17,227 nt of DNA from JAMLGJ01 sp047972145 (GTDB lineage: Bacteria > Actinomycetota > Acidimicrobiia > Acidimicrobiales > Microtrichaceae): contig JBKEAI010000117.1 in assembly GCA_047972145.1 (NCBI GenBank), positions 1-17,227 on the forward strand, in the 5' to 3' direction. The position numbers were made by a program, and so were the translations under genes. Positions 1-7,051 of the stretch are shown one piece after another. Positions within the stretch are counted from its first letter, which is position 1, and each line of letters begins with the position of its first letter. The notes under the pieces are model-generated. The model was not told where the DNA came from and searched no databases. It saw only the letters and a list, made by a program, of their open reading frames with translations.

Positions 1-1
1 C

Positions 2-751
2 CTGCTGCGGGGCCTGCTCCACTGCGGCATCTGCGGTCGCAAGATGGAGGGAACGACCGCTCACCAGACCATCCGCTACCGCTGCCGAGTCGCTCAAACA
101 CGCGCCCTCCCCGCCTATCTCACCGATCACCCCAAGTCGCTCTACGTCCGCGAGGACGACGTCGTCGCTGCAATCGACCGGTGGCTTCCGAGCCTCGCTG
201 ACCCCGAGTTCCTGGCCGCTTCACAAGAAGCTGACGATGGAACAGCCGAGCGCGAGACACTGCTGAAGCGCCGACTCGACGAGATCGACAAAGCGACGCG
301 AAACCTCGTCACCGCCATCGAGAACGGAACCGACCCCGCCGCCATCCAACCCCGCCTCGCCGAACTCCGAGCCGAGCGCAGCCAAGCCATGGACGACCTG
401 GCGACACTCAAGCGGCCCGACCAACTCACCAGCGTCGACATCTCCGCACTACTCGACGAACTGGGCGGGATGGAGGACGTGCTCGCTGACGCCCTGCCCA
501 CCGAGAAGTCCGACATCTACGCCAGCCTCGGCCTCCGCCTGCACTACCGGCCCGATCAGCGTGAGGTCGTAGCCACCGCTGACCTGGACCGTGTACTTAG
601 TCGTGTCGGAGGACCCACCCGCACAAACTCATACCGGCCACTGGCGACTCGCCGTGTAGGACGGCTTCCGCATGACTTCACCCAGGCCGCAGAGCCAAGG
701 CCCGCTCGGCGAGCGACTGCTCAAGTGGACTGCTCCACTCAGCATCTCTAG
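2..751 (+). CDS. Large serine recombinase, C-terminal part (cut by window edge)
   Basis: The reading frame is open from base 2 with no start, so the N-terminal catalytic domain lies outside the window. The visible 249 residues begin in the recombinase zinc-ribbon domain (HCGICGRKM, then YRCRV). The segment DHPKSLYVRED is typical of actinobacterial large serine recombinases. A charged, coiled-coil-like helix follows at about residues 80-130 of the fragment, and the conserved part ends near LHYRPDQREVVATADLDRV. These enzymes integrate and excise mobile elements by a serine-nucleophile strand exchange. The last 45 or so residues (after base 601) are arginine- and proline-rich and look unrelated to the family. 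They begin at a 12-bp sequence that also occurs at the tRNA-Leu edge (10685-10696), so the tail may be replaced DNA beyond an attachment core. The gene converges on the acetyltransferase gene with 17 bp between stops. Family assignment is firm; the tail interpretation is inference. Confidence 0.85.
   Translation: MLRGLLHCGICGRKMEGTTAHQTIRYRCRVAQTRALPAYLTDHPKSLYVREDDVVAAIDRWLPSLADPEFLAASQEADDGTAERETLLKRRLDEIDKATRNLVTAIENGTDPAAIQPRLAELRAERSQAMDDLATLKRPDQLTSVDISALLDELGGMEDVLADALPTEKSDIYASLGLRLHYRPDQREVVATADLDRVLSRVGGPTRTNSYRPLATRRVGRLPHDFTQAAEPRPARRATAQVDCSTQHL
601..612 (+). repeat. 12-bp direct copy of the tRNA-Leu edge; candidate attachment core
   Basis: The 12 bases TCGTGTCGGAGG occur here and at 10685-10696, in the same orientation. 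At the right copy they cover the acceptor end of tRNA-Leu plus four flanking bases. Here they lie in the tail of another serine recombinase. The two copies are in different reading frames relative to the recombinase codons, so shared protein ancestry does not explain the match. It could be an attachment core left by integration at the tRNA, or chance, since 12 bp in GC-rich DNA is suggestive only. Confidence 0.35.
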
Positions 752-768
752 GAATCGCCCTCGCCGGG

Positions 769-1611
769 CTACTGGTGGACAACCTGGGGCACGAGCGCCT
801 CTCGAAGGGGCGACGCAAAGGCATCCCAAGCCGACCTCCAGACAGCGAAGTAGTGATGGTCCCACCACTGCTCACCATGATAGTCATGCTGAATCAGGCG
901 CCCTTCCTCGACGAAAGGGCCGACAGATCCGAGCCCAAGAAGTGCCTCGTTGTACCCGGGCACTTCCGCATAGATCTTTCGAAGGGGGCTCGCTGCGAAC
1001 AGAAGCTCAATGAAGTGGAACATTCCTTCAAACGTCTCACCGGCCGTCACCCTCGGGGAGACACGCTGGAAGCCAATCGACACGACACCAAGGTCAGGGC
1101 GGTTGTCGTAGGCCGCGACTAGGCCGTACCGCTCGCGGTCTACCGTTCCCTCAACGATGAACTGTGAGTACGTTCCAGCGTACAGACTTTGGTAGAAGCC
1201 TTCCGGAGAAGGCGTCGACCCCTTGAAGCGCCACCGAAATGAGAGATCAGGGCGAAGAGAAGCGTCGTATAGCGACGGAACATCTGTATCAATGACGGGA
1301 CGTAGACGAACCCGGGATGCGGAACCCAGTGGCCTGGGAGACTCAGCATGGGCGCTGGTCGACTCGATCCAATGAAGCCGTTCCTCACAGCTTGACCTGA
1401 TCGAGACGTACGACTCGAGAGCCTCCCCGCAGCAGTGGGACAGCAGCATCTGCACAACGGCTGCGCCTAGCTTCCCAGGGAAGACATCGGAGAAAGGTCC
1501 GGCCGCACCACGTCTCAGAGCAGCCTTCACCTCCTCTAGGGCTTCGTTTGCCGACTCTTGGCGGCCCTCTACACCCCAAGGTCGGCCGGCCTCTGCCAAC
1601 GGTGGCTCCAC
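769..1611 (-). CDS. GNAT-family acetyltransferase with N-terminal extension
   Basis: The 280-residue product has a RimJ/RimL-like GNAT domain at about residues 100-265. It has the usual opening strand (VRLRPVIDTDVPSLYDAS), a central strand region (LGVVSIGF) and the closing pattern RKIYAEVPGYNEALLGL followed by GPFVEEGRL. Such enzymes transfer an acyl group from acetyl-CoA to an amine on a protein, antibiotic or small molecule; the substrate here cannot be read from sequence. Residues 20-80 form a separate helical-looking block (NEALEEVKAALRRG, then VVQMLLSHCCGEALESY) that I do not recognise. The GTG start directly follows the TAG stop of the lipoprotein gene with no spacer, so the two are probably translationally coupled. 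Internal starts such as the ATG at residue 55 are possible but would cut the extension. The gene is last in the protease-lipoprotein-GNAT operon. Confidence 0.75.
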   Translation of the reverse strand: MEPPLAEAGRPWGVEGRQESANEALEEVKAALRRGAAGPFSDVFPGKLGAAVVQMLLSHCCGEALESYVSIRSSCEERLHWIESTSAHAESPRPLGSASRVRLRPVIDTDVPSLYDASLRPDLSFRWRFKGSTPSPEGFYQSLYAGTYSQFIVEGTVDRERYGLVAAYDNRPDLGVVSIGFQRVSPRVTAGETFEGMFHFIELLFAASPLRKIYAEVPGYNEALLGLGSVGPFVEEGRLIQHDYHGEQWWDHHYFAVWRSAWDAFASPLREALVPQVVHQ

Positions 1612-2031
1612 CTAGAAGGCTCGATCCACATCGAAGGCGATGAGGCGCCACTGGCCGCCACGCCTTTCGAGCGAGAGGACCGCGTATCCACCCTTTGGCA
1701 TCTCAGAGATCAAGGCATCGACCTCCGAGCTTGGCTCCAAAGCCGGGTTCTCGTCACTACCCGGCACCGTGCCGCACGTCGGCAGCTCGGAGTCGCCGAT
1801 CGCATCGCTCAAGCATGCCTGTGCAGTACCGCCATCAACTGAAACCAAGATTAGGGCGGTTCCACCTCCGTTCGCGAGCACCTCAGACGGCTTCATCCTT
1901 TCCTCTTGGGAGCTTGTGGGGGTTTCAATCGGGGAAGACCCCTCCGCGTCGCTGTCATCACCACAGCCTGCGCACACCGACATAAGAGTGACTCCAAGCA
2001 CTGCTGCCATGACTCTACGCAGAAGGATCAT
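1612..2031 (-). CDS. Small secreted lipoprotein, unknown function
   Basis: The 139-residue protein begins with a signal peptide: basic n-region with R5 and R6, hydrophobic core to residue 19, then C-A-G-C. Lipidation is most likely on Cys23. The -1 Gly and -2 Ala fit a lipobox, although Cys at -3 is unusual. A Gly/Ser/acidic linker follows, then a compact domain from about residue 50 with one cysteine pair (AQACL and LPTCG) and a C-terminal strand-rich end (YAVLSLERRGGQWRLIAFDVD). I do not recognise the domain. Its ATG overlaps the protease stop as ATGA, and its stop abuts the acetyltransferase GTG. Co-translation with a secreted protease suggests it acts outside the membrane on or with that protease, for example as inhibitor, tether or chaperone. 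That role is inference only. Confidence 0.75.
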   Translation of the reverse strand: MILLRRVMAAVLGVTLMSVCAGCGDDSDAEGSSPIETPTSSQEERMKPSEVLANGGGTALILVSVDGGTAQACLSDAIGDSELPTCGTVPGSDENPALEPSSEVDALISEMPKGGYAVLSLERRGGQWRLIAFDVDRAF

Positions 2032-3383
2032 GATGTCAGAACGACGTCGTATCCTGAGGCAGCCTCTACCTGGCTAACCCAAGAGAACATCGCCTCGACT
2101 CCACCTTGCCCCCCAACAGAGCAGTTTGCCCCGTTCGCGTTAGTTCGACCACGAACCAACCCGTATGCCCTCCCTGTCGCACCATTGAATACCGGGCCAC
2201 CGGAATCGCCCCCGCATTGACGATACGCGGCGACGCCAAGCCCATCCCAGGTTGGGTTCTTCCAGCTCGGAGCGTTCTGCCCATCAATCGAGGTCAGAGG
2301 ACCGCAGGATTCAGCACCAAACCCGTTCGCTGGTAGCCCTCGGCCGACGTGGCAGATCGTAATTCCCTGGAGACTGTTGTTGGGCGAGGAGATCTGCGAA
2401 GTGATCCGAAAGTCCGGGTTGCCTGGACGCCACACCATGTTGGCGGCCTTCCACAATCCGTTGTCGTTTACCCTGATCATCATGGCATCGACCGGTGGAG
2501 ATGTTTGGTTCCAGGCAACATCACCGATTACCTGATCAGCATGCTTCCAAGGCTGGCCAGGGTTGCAGTGGTCGGCACTCGACGTGAATCGGGCTCCAGC
2601 CCGCGTGAAGGTGAACCCAGTCGTGCACCAGGGGGTCAAGTCAGATCGCTGAAGATCTACCCCTCCACGAAGTGGGATGCAGCCGCCCGCCTGCGTGGGG
2701 CAGTCATCGCTCGTCGGCGTTAGGTCGAGGCCTTCGACCGACTTCACTACGATCGAAGGAAGGCTGGAATCACCCGCCCGCAGCCGTGCGAACTCCTCCG
2801 CAAGCCGCAGGACTTCGTCCGACTCGGCGGCGACGGAAACGACTACTGCGTTCGATGCGATATCAAGGTTCGCGCGCCAACCTTGTCGTTCGAGCTTCGC
2901 CAGCGAAGAGCGCGCTTCGTCCTCAGGCAACCGTTCAAGGTCGCCAGTTAGGCTGACTCGAATGAACTCGCCGAGATCCTCCCTGAGCCGTCGTAGGTCG
3001 GCCAGCGAGCGCGGAACTACCTCCACGATCGCCCACTTCGGCAACTGCTGCGTCGCAATCAGCTTCGCCGCTTCCTCCGAAGTGGCGTGCAACCGGACGG
3101 TCCCGCCGTCGGCGTGATCGATGGACGCGCCTGCCCATGCCTCGCCCGCCAGATCAGCGGAGAGTTCCAGCATCGCTTCGGCCTTCGCCTCTCGGTCGAT
3201 CCGGGTTGCCGCTTCCTCGGACGTTAGGCCGAACGCGTCCATCAGATATGCGATAGCGGCTGCGTTCTCGGTTCGTTGAACGTTGGAGTCGGCGGCACTC
3301 ACGCCCGACTCGGGCAGATCGGGTGTTTGTCCGGACACCGGAGGCGCAAGCATGGCGAGGCCAAGCGCAGGACTCGCGTACAT
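2028..3383 (-). CDS. Secreted trypsin-fold serine protease with N-terminal pro-region
   Basis: Counting from the ATG at 3383 gives 451 residues. The C-terminal half is a chymotrypsin-fold (S1) protease domain. The catalytic triad is visible as His272 (TSSADHCN), Asp299 (PPVDAMM) and Ser394 (CGGDSGGPVF). Cysteine pairs fit the fold: C253 with C273, and C390 with C421; C228, C235, C344 and C360 are also present. Residues 40-205 resemble the helical and alpha/beta pro-region of streptogrisin or alpha-lytic-type proteases, which assists folding and is then removed. A hydrophobic leader opens the protein, so it is exported. The ATG start lacks a positively charged n-region and a well-spaced ribosome site; an ATA codon 15 bases upstream has both (see separate entry). 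The gene leads the operon and lies 0.2 kb from a divergent ISL3 transposase remnant. Confidence 0.85.
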   Translation of the reverse strand: MYASPALGLAMLAPPVSGQTPDLPESGVSAADSNVQRTENAAAIAYLMDAFGLTSEEAATRIDREAKAEAMLELSADLAGEAWAGASIDHADGGTVRLHATSEEAAKLIATQQLPKWAIVEVVPRSLADLRRLREDLGEFIRVSLTGDLERLPEDEARSSLAKLERQGWRANLDIASNAVVVSVAAESDEVLRLAEEFARLRAGDSSLPSIVVKSVEGLDLTPTSDDCPTQAGGCIPLRGGVDLQRSDLTPWCTTGFTFTRAGARFTSSADHCNPGQPWKHADQVIGDVAWNQTSPPVDAMMIRVNDNGLWKAANMVWRPGNPDFRITSQISSPNNSLQGITICHVGRGLPANGFGAESCGPLTSIDGQNAPSWKNPTWDGLGVAAYRQCGGDSGGPVFNGATGRAYGLVRGRTNANGANCSVGGQGGVEAMFSWVSQVEAASGYDVVLTS

Positions 3384-3395
3384 CAAGAGCTTCTT

Positions 3396-3413
3396 TATTG
3401 GATGACCTTCCCC
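3396..3413 (-). promoter_or_regulatory. Ribosome binding site aimed at an in-frame ATA codon
   Basis: On the minus strand, GGGGAAGG (3413-3406) is followed by seven bases and then ATA (3398-3396), in frame with the protease. Translation from ATA gives a textbook signal peptide opening (initiator, then K-K-L-L-M-Y). The first ATG (3383) is 22 bases from this Shine-Dalgarno sequence; it has only a weak AAAGAAG at a six-base gap, and its product lacks the two lysines. Either ATA is the true rare start, or an ATG was mutated and expression is reduced. A GTG about 65 bases further upstream is a poorer alternative. Confidence 0.45.
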
Positions 3414-3497
3414 TTCATCGGATACTCGCTTCGCACCTGCTGGCGCCGCGTTGCGATCGGCCACCGCGCAAACTATCACGGCGCTTCGGAGTTGAGC

Positions 3498-3513
3498 GGG
3501 GTGTAGGGGTGTA
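3498..3513 (+). repeat. Tandem 8-bp repeat beside the ISL3 remnant
   Basis: GGGGTGTA occurs twice in direct tandem in the non-coding gap between the protease and the ISL3-A transposase. Eight bp is the usual target duplication length of ISL3-family elements, but true duplications flank an element rather than sit side by side. This could mark a precise excision scar or be simple slippage. Confidence 0.5.
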
Positions 3514-3536
3514 GGCGGGCATCCACCGGACGCGGC

Positions 3537-3592
3537 ACAGGGGCTCGGAGAATCGGCGGTTCTCACGCCAGCCGATCGCTCGGAGCCCCTGT
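3537..3592 (+). repeat. Inverted repeat at the left end of ISL3 element A
   Basis: ACAGGGGCTC (3537-3546) and GAGCCCCTGT (3583-3592) are perfect 10-bp inverted copies separated by 36 bp. The right arm continues as AGAAGTTGACCC, which looks like an ISL3-type terminal repeat reading into the transposase that starts 20 bases later. The left arm may be the facing end of another, lost copy, or the pair may form a sub-terminal hairpin of one element. The exact left boundary of the element cannot be fixed from this sequence alone. Confidence 0.55.
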
Positions 3593-4352
3593 AGAAGTTG
3601 ACCCTACGCGCATGGGCGCGCTGCTCGTCGGTCTGCCCGACGTCGCCGTCCTCGGCGTTGTTGATGAAGCAGGCCTGCCCCTGCGGGTTCACGTCGAGAC
3701 CGCCGTGGCGGTGACCGGCTGTGCAGGATGCGGCACCCGGGCGAGGGTGAAGGATCGGGCCGAGGTGGCGCTGGTGGACCTGCCGGCGTTCGGCCGTCCG
3801 GCGGTGCTGGTGTGGCACAAGCGCCGGTGGCGCTGCCCGGATGCCGACTGCGCAACAGCCACGTGGACCGAGCAGGCTCCTGCGATCGCGGCGAAGCGGG
3901 CTCGGGTGACGGACCGGGCCGGCCGGTGGGTCACTGCCCAGGTCGCTTGCGACGGCCGCTCCGTCGCGGAGGTCGCCCGGGAGCTGGGCTGTGACTGGCA
4001 CACGGTGATGGACGCGGTCGTCGCCTACGGCACGCCGCTGGTCGATGACCCCGGCCGCATCAGCGACGTGGCGGCGCTGGGGTTGGATGAGACGCTCTTC
4101 GCTCGCACCGGAGCGTGGCGCACCCAGTCGTGGTGCACCTCGATCGTCGACGTCGGCGCTCCGTCGCAGCTGCTCGACGTCGTCGAGGGCCGCACCGCCA
4201 AGGCCGCCTCCAGGTGGATCGACGCCCGCCCCGAGGCCTGGCGGGACAGGGTGGCGTGGGCGACCCTCGACCTCTCCGGCCCCTACCGCAAGGCCTTCGA
4301 CGCCTCGCTGCCCGACGCCCGCCAGGTGGCGGACCCGTTCCACGTCGTGAAG
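3583..4352 (+). mobile_element. ISL3-family insertion sequence A, right part missing
   Basis: The segment runs from a candidate terminal repeat at 3583 through the transposase reading frame and stops at the group II intron boundary. The right half of the element and its right terminal repeat are absent, so it cannot move by itself. The left boundary is approximate. Confidence 0.6.
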
Positions 4353-4427
4353 GTGCGCCACGAGGCGCTGTGTGTTCGGGGGTGGGTGAGAGGCCCGCCC
4401 CTCCGGCCTGTCGCAGCAGGTCGGTGA
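3612..4427 (+). pseudogene. ISL3-family transposase A, truncated by a group II intron
   Basis: Of 271 encoded residues, the first 247 are transposase (3612-4352). There is an ISL3 zinc-finger domain with C37, C40, C75 and C80, and a helix-turn-helix region (RSVAEVARELGCDWHTVMDAV). The start of the DDE catalytic domain carries LGLDETLF (D159, E160) and TLDLSGPYRKAF (D220). The family usually has about 400 or more residues with a further catalytic Glu, which is missing. Codons after VADPFHVVK read intron RNA sequence (VRHEALCVRG and on) and are not transposase. Loss is abrupt at 4352/4353, exactly before GTGCGCC, so the intron inserted into this gene. Because the intron's 3' half is also missing, splicing cannot restore the protein. 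Confidence 0.85.
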
Positions 4428-6024
4428 AGCTGACCGCAGGCTGATCCCGGAGGTGCGGGAGAGGGCGGGAAGCAGCGGTGACAAAGCCGGGGCGTGTCAG
4501 TACTGCCAGATGGCAGCGTGCCCGGCAAGCAAGACAGAGAGGCGTAACGAGAGTGAACCAGTGGTGGAACCCGCTCAAGGGTGGAACCGGCTCGAACCTG
4601 GTGGATCTGGGCCGGGCAACAGTGCGCGTCGATGAGGACGTACGTCGTCGACGACTCCGAAGCCGGCTATTCGCGCCGGTGGGGAGGCCATCACCGCGGT
4701 GCTGCGGGTTCGGTGGTGGCGAGGCTGTAGCGGCAGAGCTGGGCGCCGATCCTGTCGACCGACACACAGTGAACGTGGGAACCCTTGTCGGGTCGCCCTC
4801 CCCTCCGCCCAGCCAGGGTGGAGACGGGCAGGCTCATCGTCGGCTGATGGCCTGGCGAGGGGGCGGAGGGTCCGTAGTAGTCCGAGGGCGGGAAAGCCGT
4901 CTACATGGCGAAGGGAGCCAGCGAGTTCGCAGACGATGCGATGGAACGCCAGGAGGTGGTCGCTGGTGAACACCGGCGAGCCGTGGCCGGACCTCGACGA
5001 GGCCCGGGTGCGGGTACTGGGTATCCAGACCAAGCTGCACCAATGGTCAACCAGCGACGGTGATCGTCGGTTCGATGACCTGTTCAACCTTGTCGCCGAT
5101 CCCGCGTTCCTCACGGTTGCGTGGGATCGGGTGCGAGGGAACCGAGGGGCGCGATCCGCCGGGGTCGACGGCGTGGTTCCACGATCCATCGAGTTCGGCG
5201 ACTCGATGCTGCGAGGGCTGCGAGCACAGCTCAAGGCCCGCAGCTTTGAGCCGCTCCCGGTCAAGGAGCGGATGATCCCGAAGGCGTCGGGCAAGCTCCG
5301 GCGTCTCGGCATCCCTGCTGTTCGGGACCGGATCGTGCAAGCCAGCTTGAAGCTGGTCCTCGAGCCCATCTTCGAAGCGGACTTCCACCCGTGCAGTTAC
5401 GGGTTCCGTCCGCGTCGTCGACCCCACGACGCGATCGCTGAGATCCACATGCTGGCCACCAACGAGTACTCGTGGGTGCTGGAAGGTGACATCGAGGCGT
5501 GCTTCGACGAGATCTCGCATCCGGCTCTCATGGGCCGGATCCGGGAACGAATCGGAGACAAACGCGTCCTGGGGTTGATCAAGGCGTTCCTGTGTGCCGG
5601 TGTCCTCTCCGAGGACGGTGTCTCCAGGGACACCAAGATGGGCACCCCCCAGGGCGGCATCTTGTCGCCGCTGCTCGCCAACATCGCGTTGTCGGCCCTC
5701 GACGATCACTTCGCCGACGCCTGGCAGCGTGACATGGCAACCCGGTCTCAGCGGGCAACCCGCCGCAACCATGGAGGCGCCACGTACCGCCTGGTGCGAT
5801 ACGCGGACGACTTCGTGGTCATGGTGGCGGGCACCGAGGCGCACGCCGAGGGCCTGCGAGACGAGGTGGCAACGGTGCTCGCCCCGATGGGCTTGCGCCT
5901 CTCGGAGCACAAGACGTCGACCGTGCACATCGACGAGGGGTTCGAGTTCCTGGGGTTCCGTATCCAGCGGCAACGCCAGCAGGGCTCGAACCGGAGATAC
6001 GTCTACACCTGGCCCTCGAGGAAG
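4353..6024 (+). mobile_element. Group II intron, 3' part missing
   Basis: The 5' boundary is sharp: the transposase frame ends at 4352 and the next bases are GTGCGCC, a standard group II intron start. Bases 4353-4965 hold no gene but read as structured intron RNA. Recognisable blocks are a GTGTTCGGGGGTGGGTGAGAG stretch near 4370, a TGACAAAGCCGGGGCGTGTC block at 4479-4498, CGTGGGAACC near 4774, and the purine-rich segment ending TACATGGCGAAGGGAGCC just before the reverse transcriptase. Domain IV carries the reverse transcriptase gene. The element stops at 6024 where a second insertion sequence begins. Domains V and VI, needed for splicing, are not present in the window, so the intron should be dead for self-splicing. 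I could not identify a convincing EBS1 partner for the exon edge. Confidence 0.8.
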
Positions 6025-6492
6025 GGCTCTCCTGACCCTTGTGTGGGCGGGGTAGGCGTCGGGGGCCTGTGTTTGCTTGGTGGGCAGGCGGTTGAGCGGG
6101 TCCGCGTGACGCGCACGGAGCGGGACCAGAGTTCGTGGTTCCTACACCGTGAGCTCTGGGAGGTCCGCGCCCGTGCGCGTCACCACTGCATTCAACCGTC
6201 TTCTCCGCCTCGACGGGGTGAAGGTCACCAACGTGATGTTCGGCGCTGCCACGATCACCGTGACCGTCGCGCTGCCCCGCCGGCGGCTCCACTGCCCGCA
6301 CTGCGAGCACACGACCAGCTCGCGTTACGACACTCGGCGGTGCCCCTCGGCGTGGCGGCACCTCGACCTGGGCGTGTGGCGAGTCCAGCTCCAGGCGACG
6401 CTGCGACGGTTGTCGTGTCCGACCCACGGGGTCGTGGTCGAAGCGGTCCCGTTCGCTCGTCCCGGGGCGCACCTGACCCGCGACTTCGATGA
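4966..6492 (+). pseudogene. ltrA: Group II intron reverse transcriptase/maturase, truncated by an IS
   Basis: I chose the GTG at 4966 because AGGAGGT lies 8 bases upstream and the product opens with the family-like MNTGEPWPDLDEARVRVLG. Residues 1-353 are the RT domain: SAGVDG near 65-70, LRRLGIPAVRDRIVQ at 111-125, the YGFRP block at 145-149, PQGGILSPLLANI at 228-240, the catalytic YADD at 279-282, and GFEFLGFRI at 325-333. The protein normally continues with domain X (maturase) and often a DNA-binding/endonuclease region. Here it stops after TWPSRK (6024). The remaining open frame to 6492 reads ISL3 element B in the wrong frame and has no meaning. The RT active site is intact, but splicing and homing functions should be lost. 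Confidence 0.85.
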
Positions 6493-6807
6493 CCTGTTGG
6501 CCTGGTTGGCGACCCGGATGGACAAGACAGCGATCGCCCGGTTGTGCCGGGTGTCGTGGCGAACCGTCGGGCGGGCCTGTGCCCGGGTCGTCGCCAGCGA
6601 GCTCGACCCCGGGCGTCTCGATGGGCTGTTCCGCATCGGTGTCGATGAGATCTCCTGGCGTAAGCACCACAAGTACCTGACCCTCGTCGTCGACCACGAC
6701 CGCGGCGTCGTGATCTGGGGAGCACCAGGGCGCGACGCGGCCACGCTCGACGAGTTCTTCGATGAGCTCGGCGAGGCCCGAGCAGCCCAGATCCAGGCGG
6801 TCTCGCT
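6025..6807 (+). mobile_element. ISL3-family insertion sequence B, right part missing
   Basis: The element begins at GGCTCTCCTGACCC, directly after the interrupted reverse transcriptase codon (AAG, 6022-6024). It has a 148-bp leader before its transposase and ends at about 6807 inside that gene, where relaxase sequence takes over on the other strand. The right terminal repeat is absent, so the right boundary is a deletion or recombination junction and not a clean insertion. Confidence 0.7.
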
Positions 6808-7051
6808 CTTCGGGTCGCCGACGAGCACCACCTTCGTTCGGTGCATGGCTGCGTCGCGCAGCAGCGGTGCGAGGGTTCGGGTCCCGACCATGCCGGCCTC
6901 GTCGACCACGAGCACCGTCCGCTCATCGAGTCGCTGGTCGCCTCGTTCGAGGTCGAGGTTCAGCTTGGCGATCGTCGTCGAGCGGATGCCCGAGCCGGCC
7001 TGCAGCTCGTGGGCTGCTGCGGCGGAGAGCGCGCAGCCGATCACCCGGTAG
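6173..7051 (+). pseudogene. ISL3-family transposase B, C-terminal half lost
   Basis: I chose the GTG at 6173 because GGAGG lies 9 bases upstream and the product opens MRVTTAFNRLLRLDGVKV, as in relatives. Residues 1-211 are transposase: zinc-finger cysteines (CPHCEH at 41-46, C57, C82), helix-turn-helix region (MDKTAIARLCRVSWRTVGRACARV), then the start of the DDE domain with IGVDEISWRKHHKYLTLVVD (D158, E159). Homology ends at AAQIQAVS (6805). The open frame continues to 7051 only because it reads the antisense strand of the relaxase helicase domain. It differs clearly from transposase A, so this is a different ISL3 subgroup and not a second copy. Confidence 0.85.

Noticed and set aside
724..739. 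AGTGGA-CTGC-TCCACT hairpin near the convergent stops of the left recombinase and the GNAT gene
   Set aside because: Only 6 bp, inside the recombinase tail and without a T tract; too weak to call a terminator.
3384..4484. Minus-strand open frame extending the protease upstream to an apparent 818-residue protein
   Set aside because: The extra part is antisense to ISL3 transposase A and intron RNA and is Arg/Pro-rich; the protease proper starts near 3383-3398.
5047..5973. 308-codon minus-strand frame antisense to the intron reverse transcriptase
   Set aside because: It lies fully opposite conserved RT motifs and has no recognisable domain.
3612..7051. ISL3-A and ISL3-B as two ends of one composite transposon
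   Set aside because: Their transposases differ clearly in sequence, both are in the same orientation, and both lack right ends, so they could not act as matched flanking copies.
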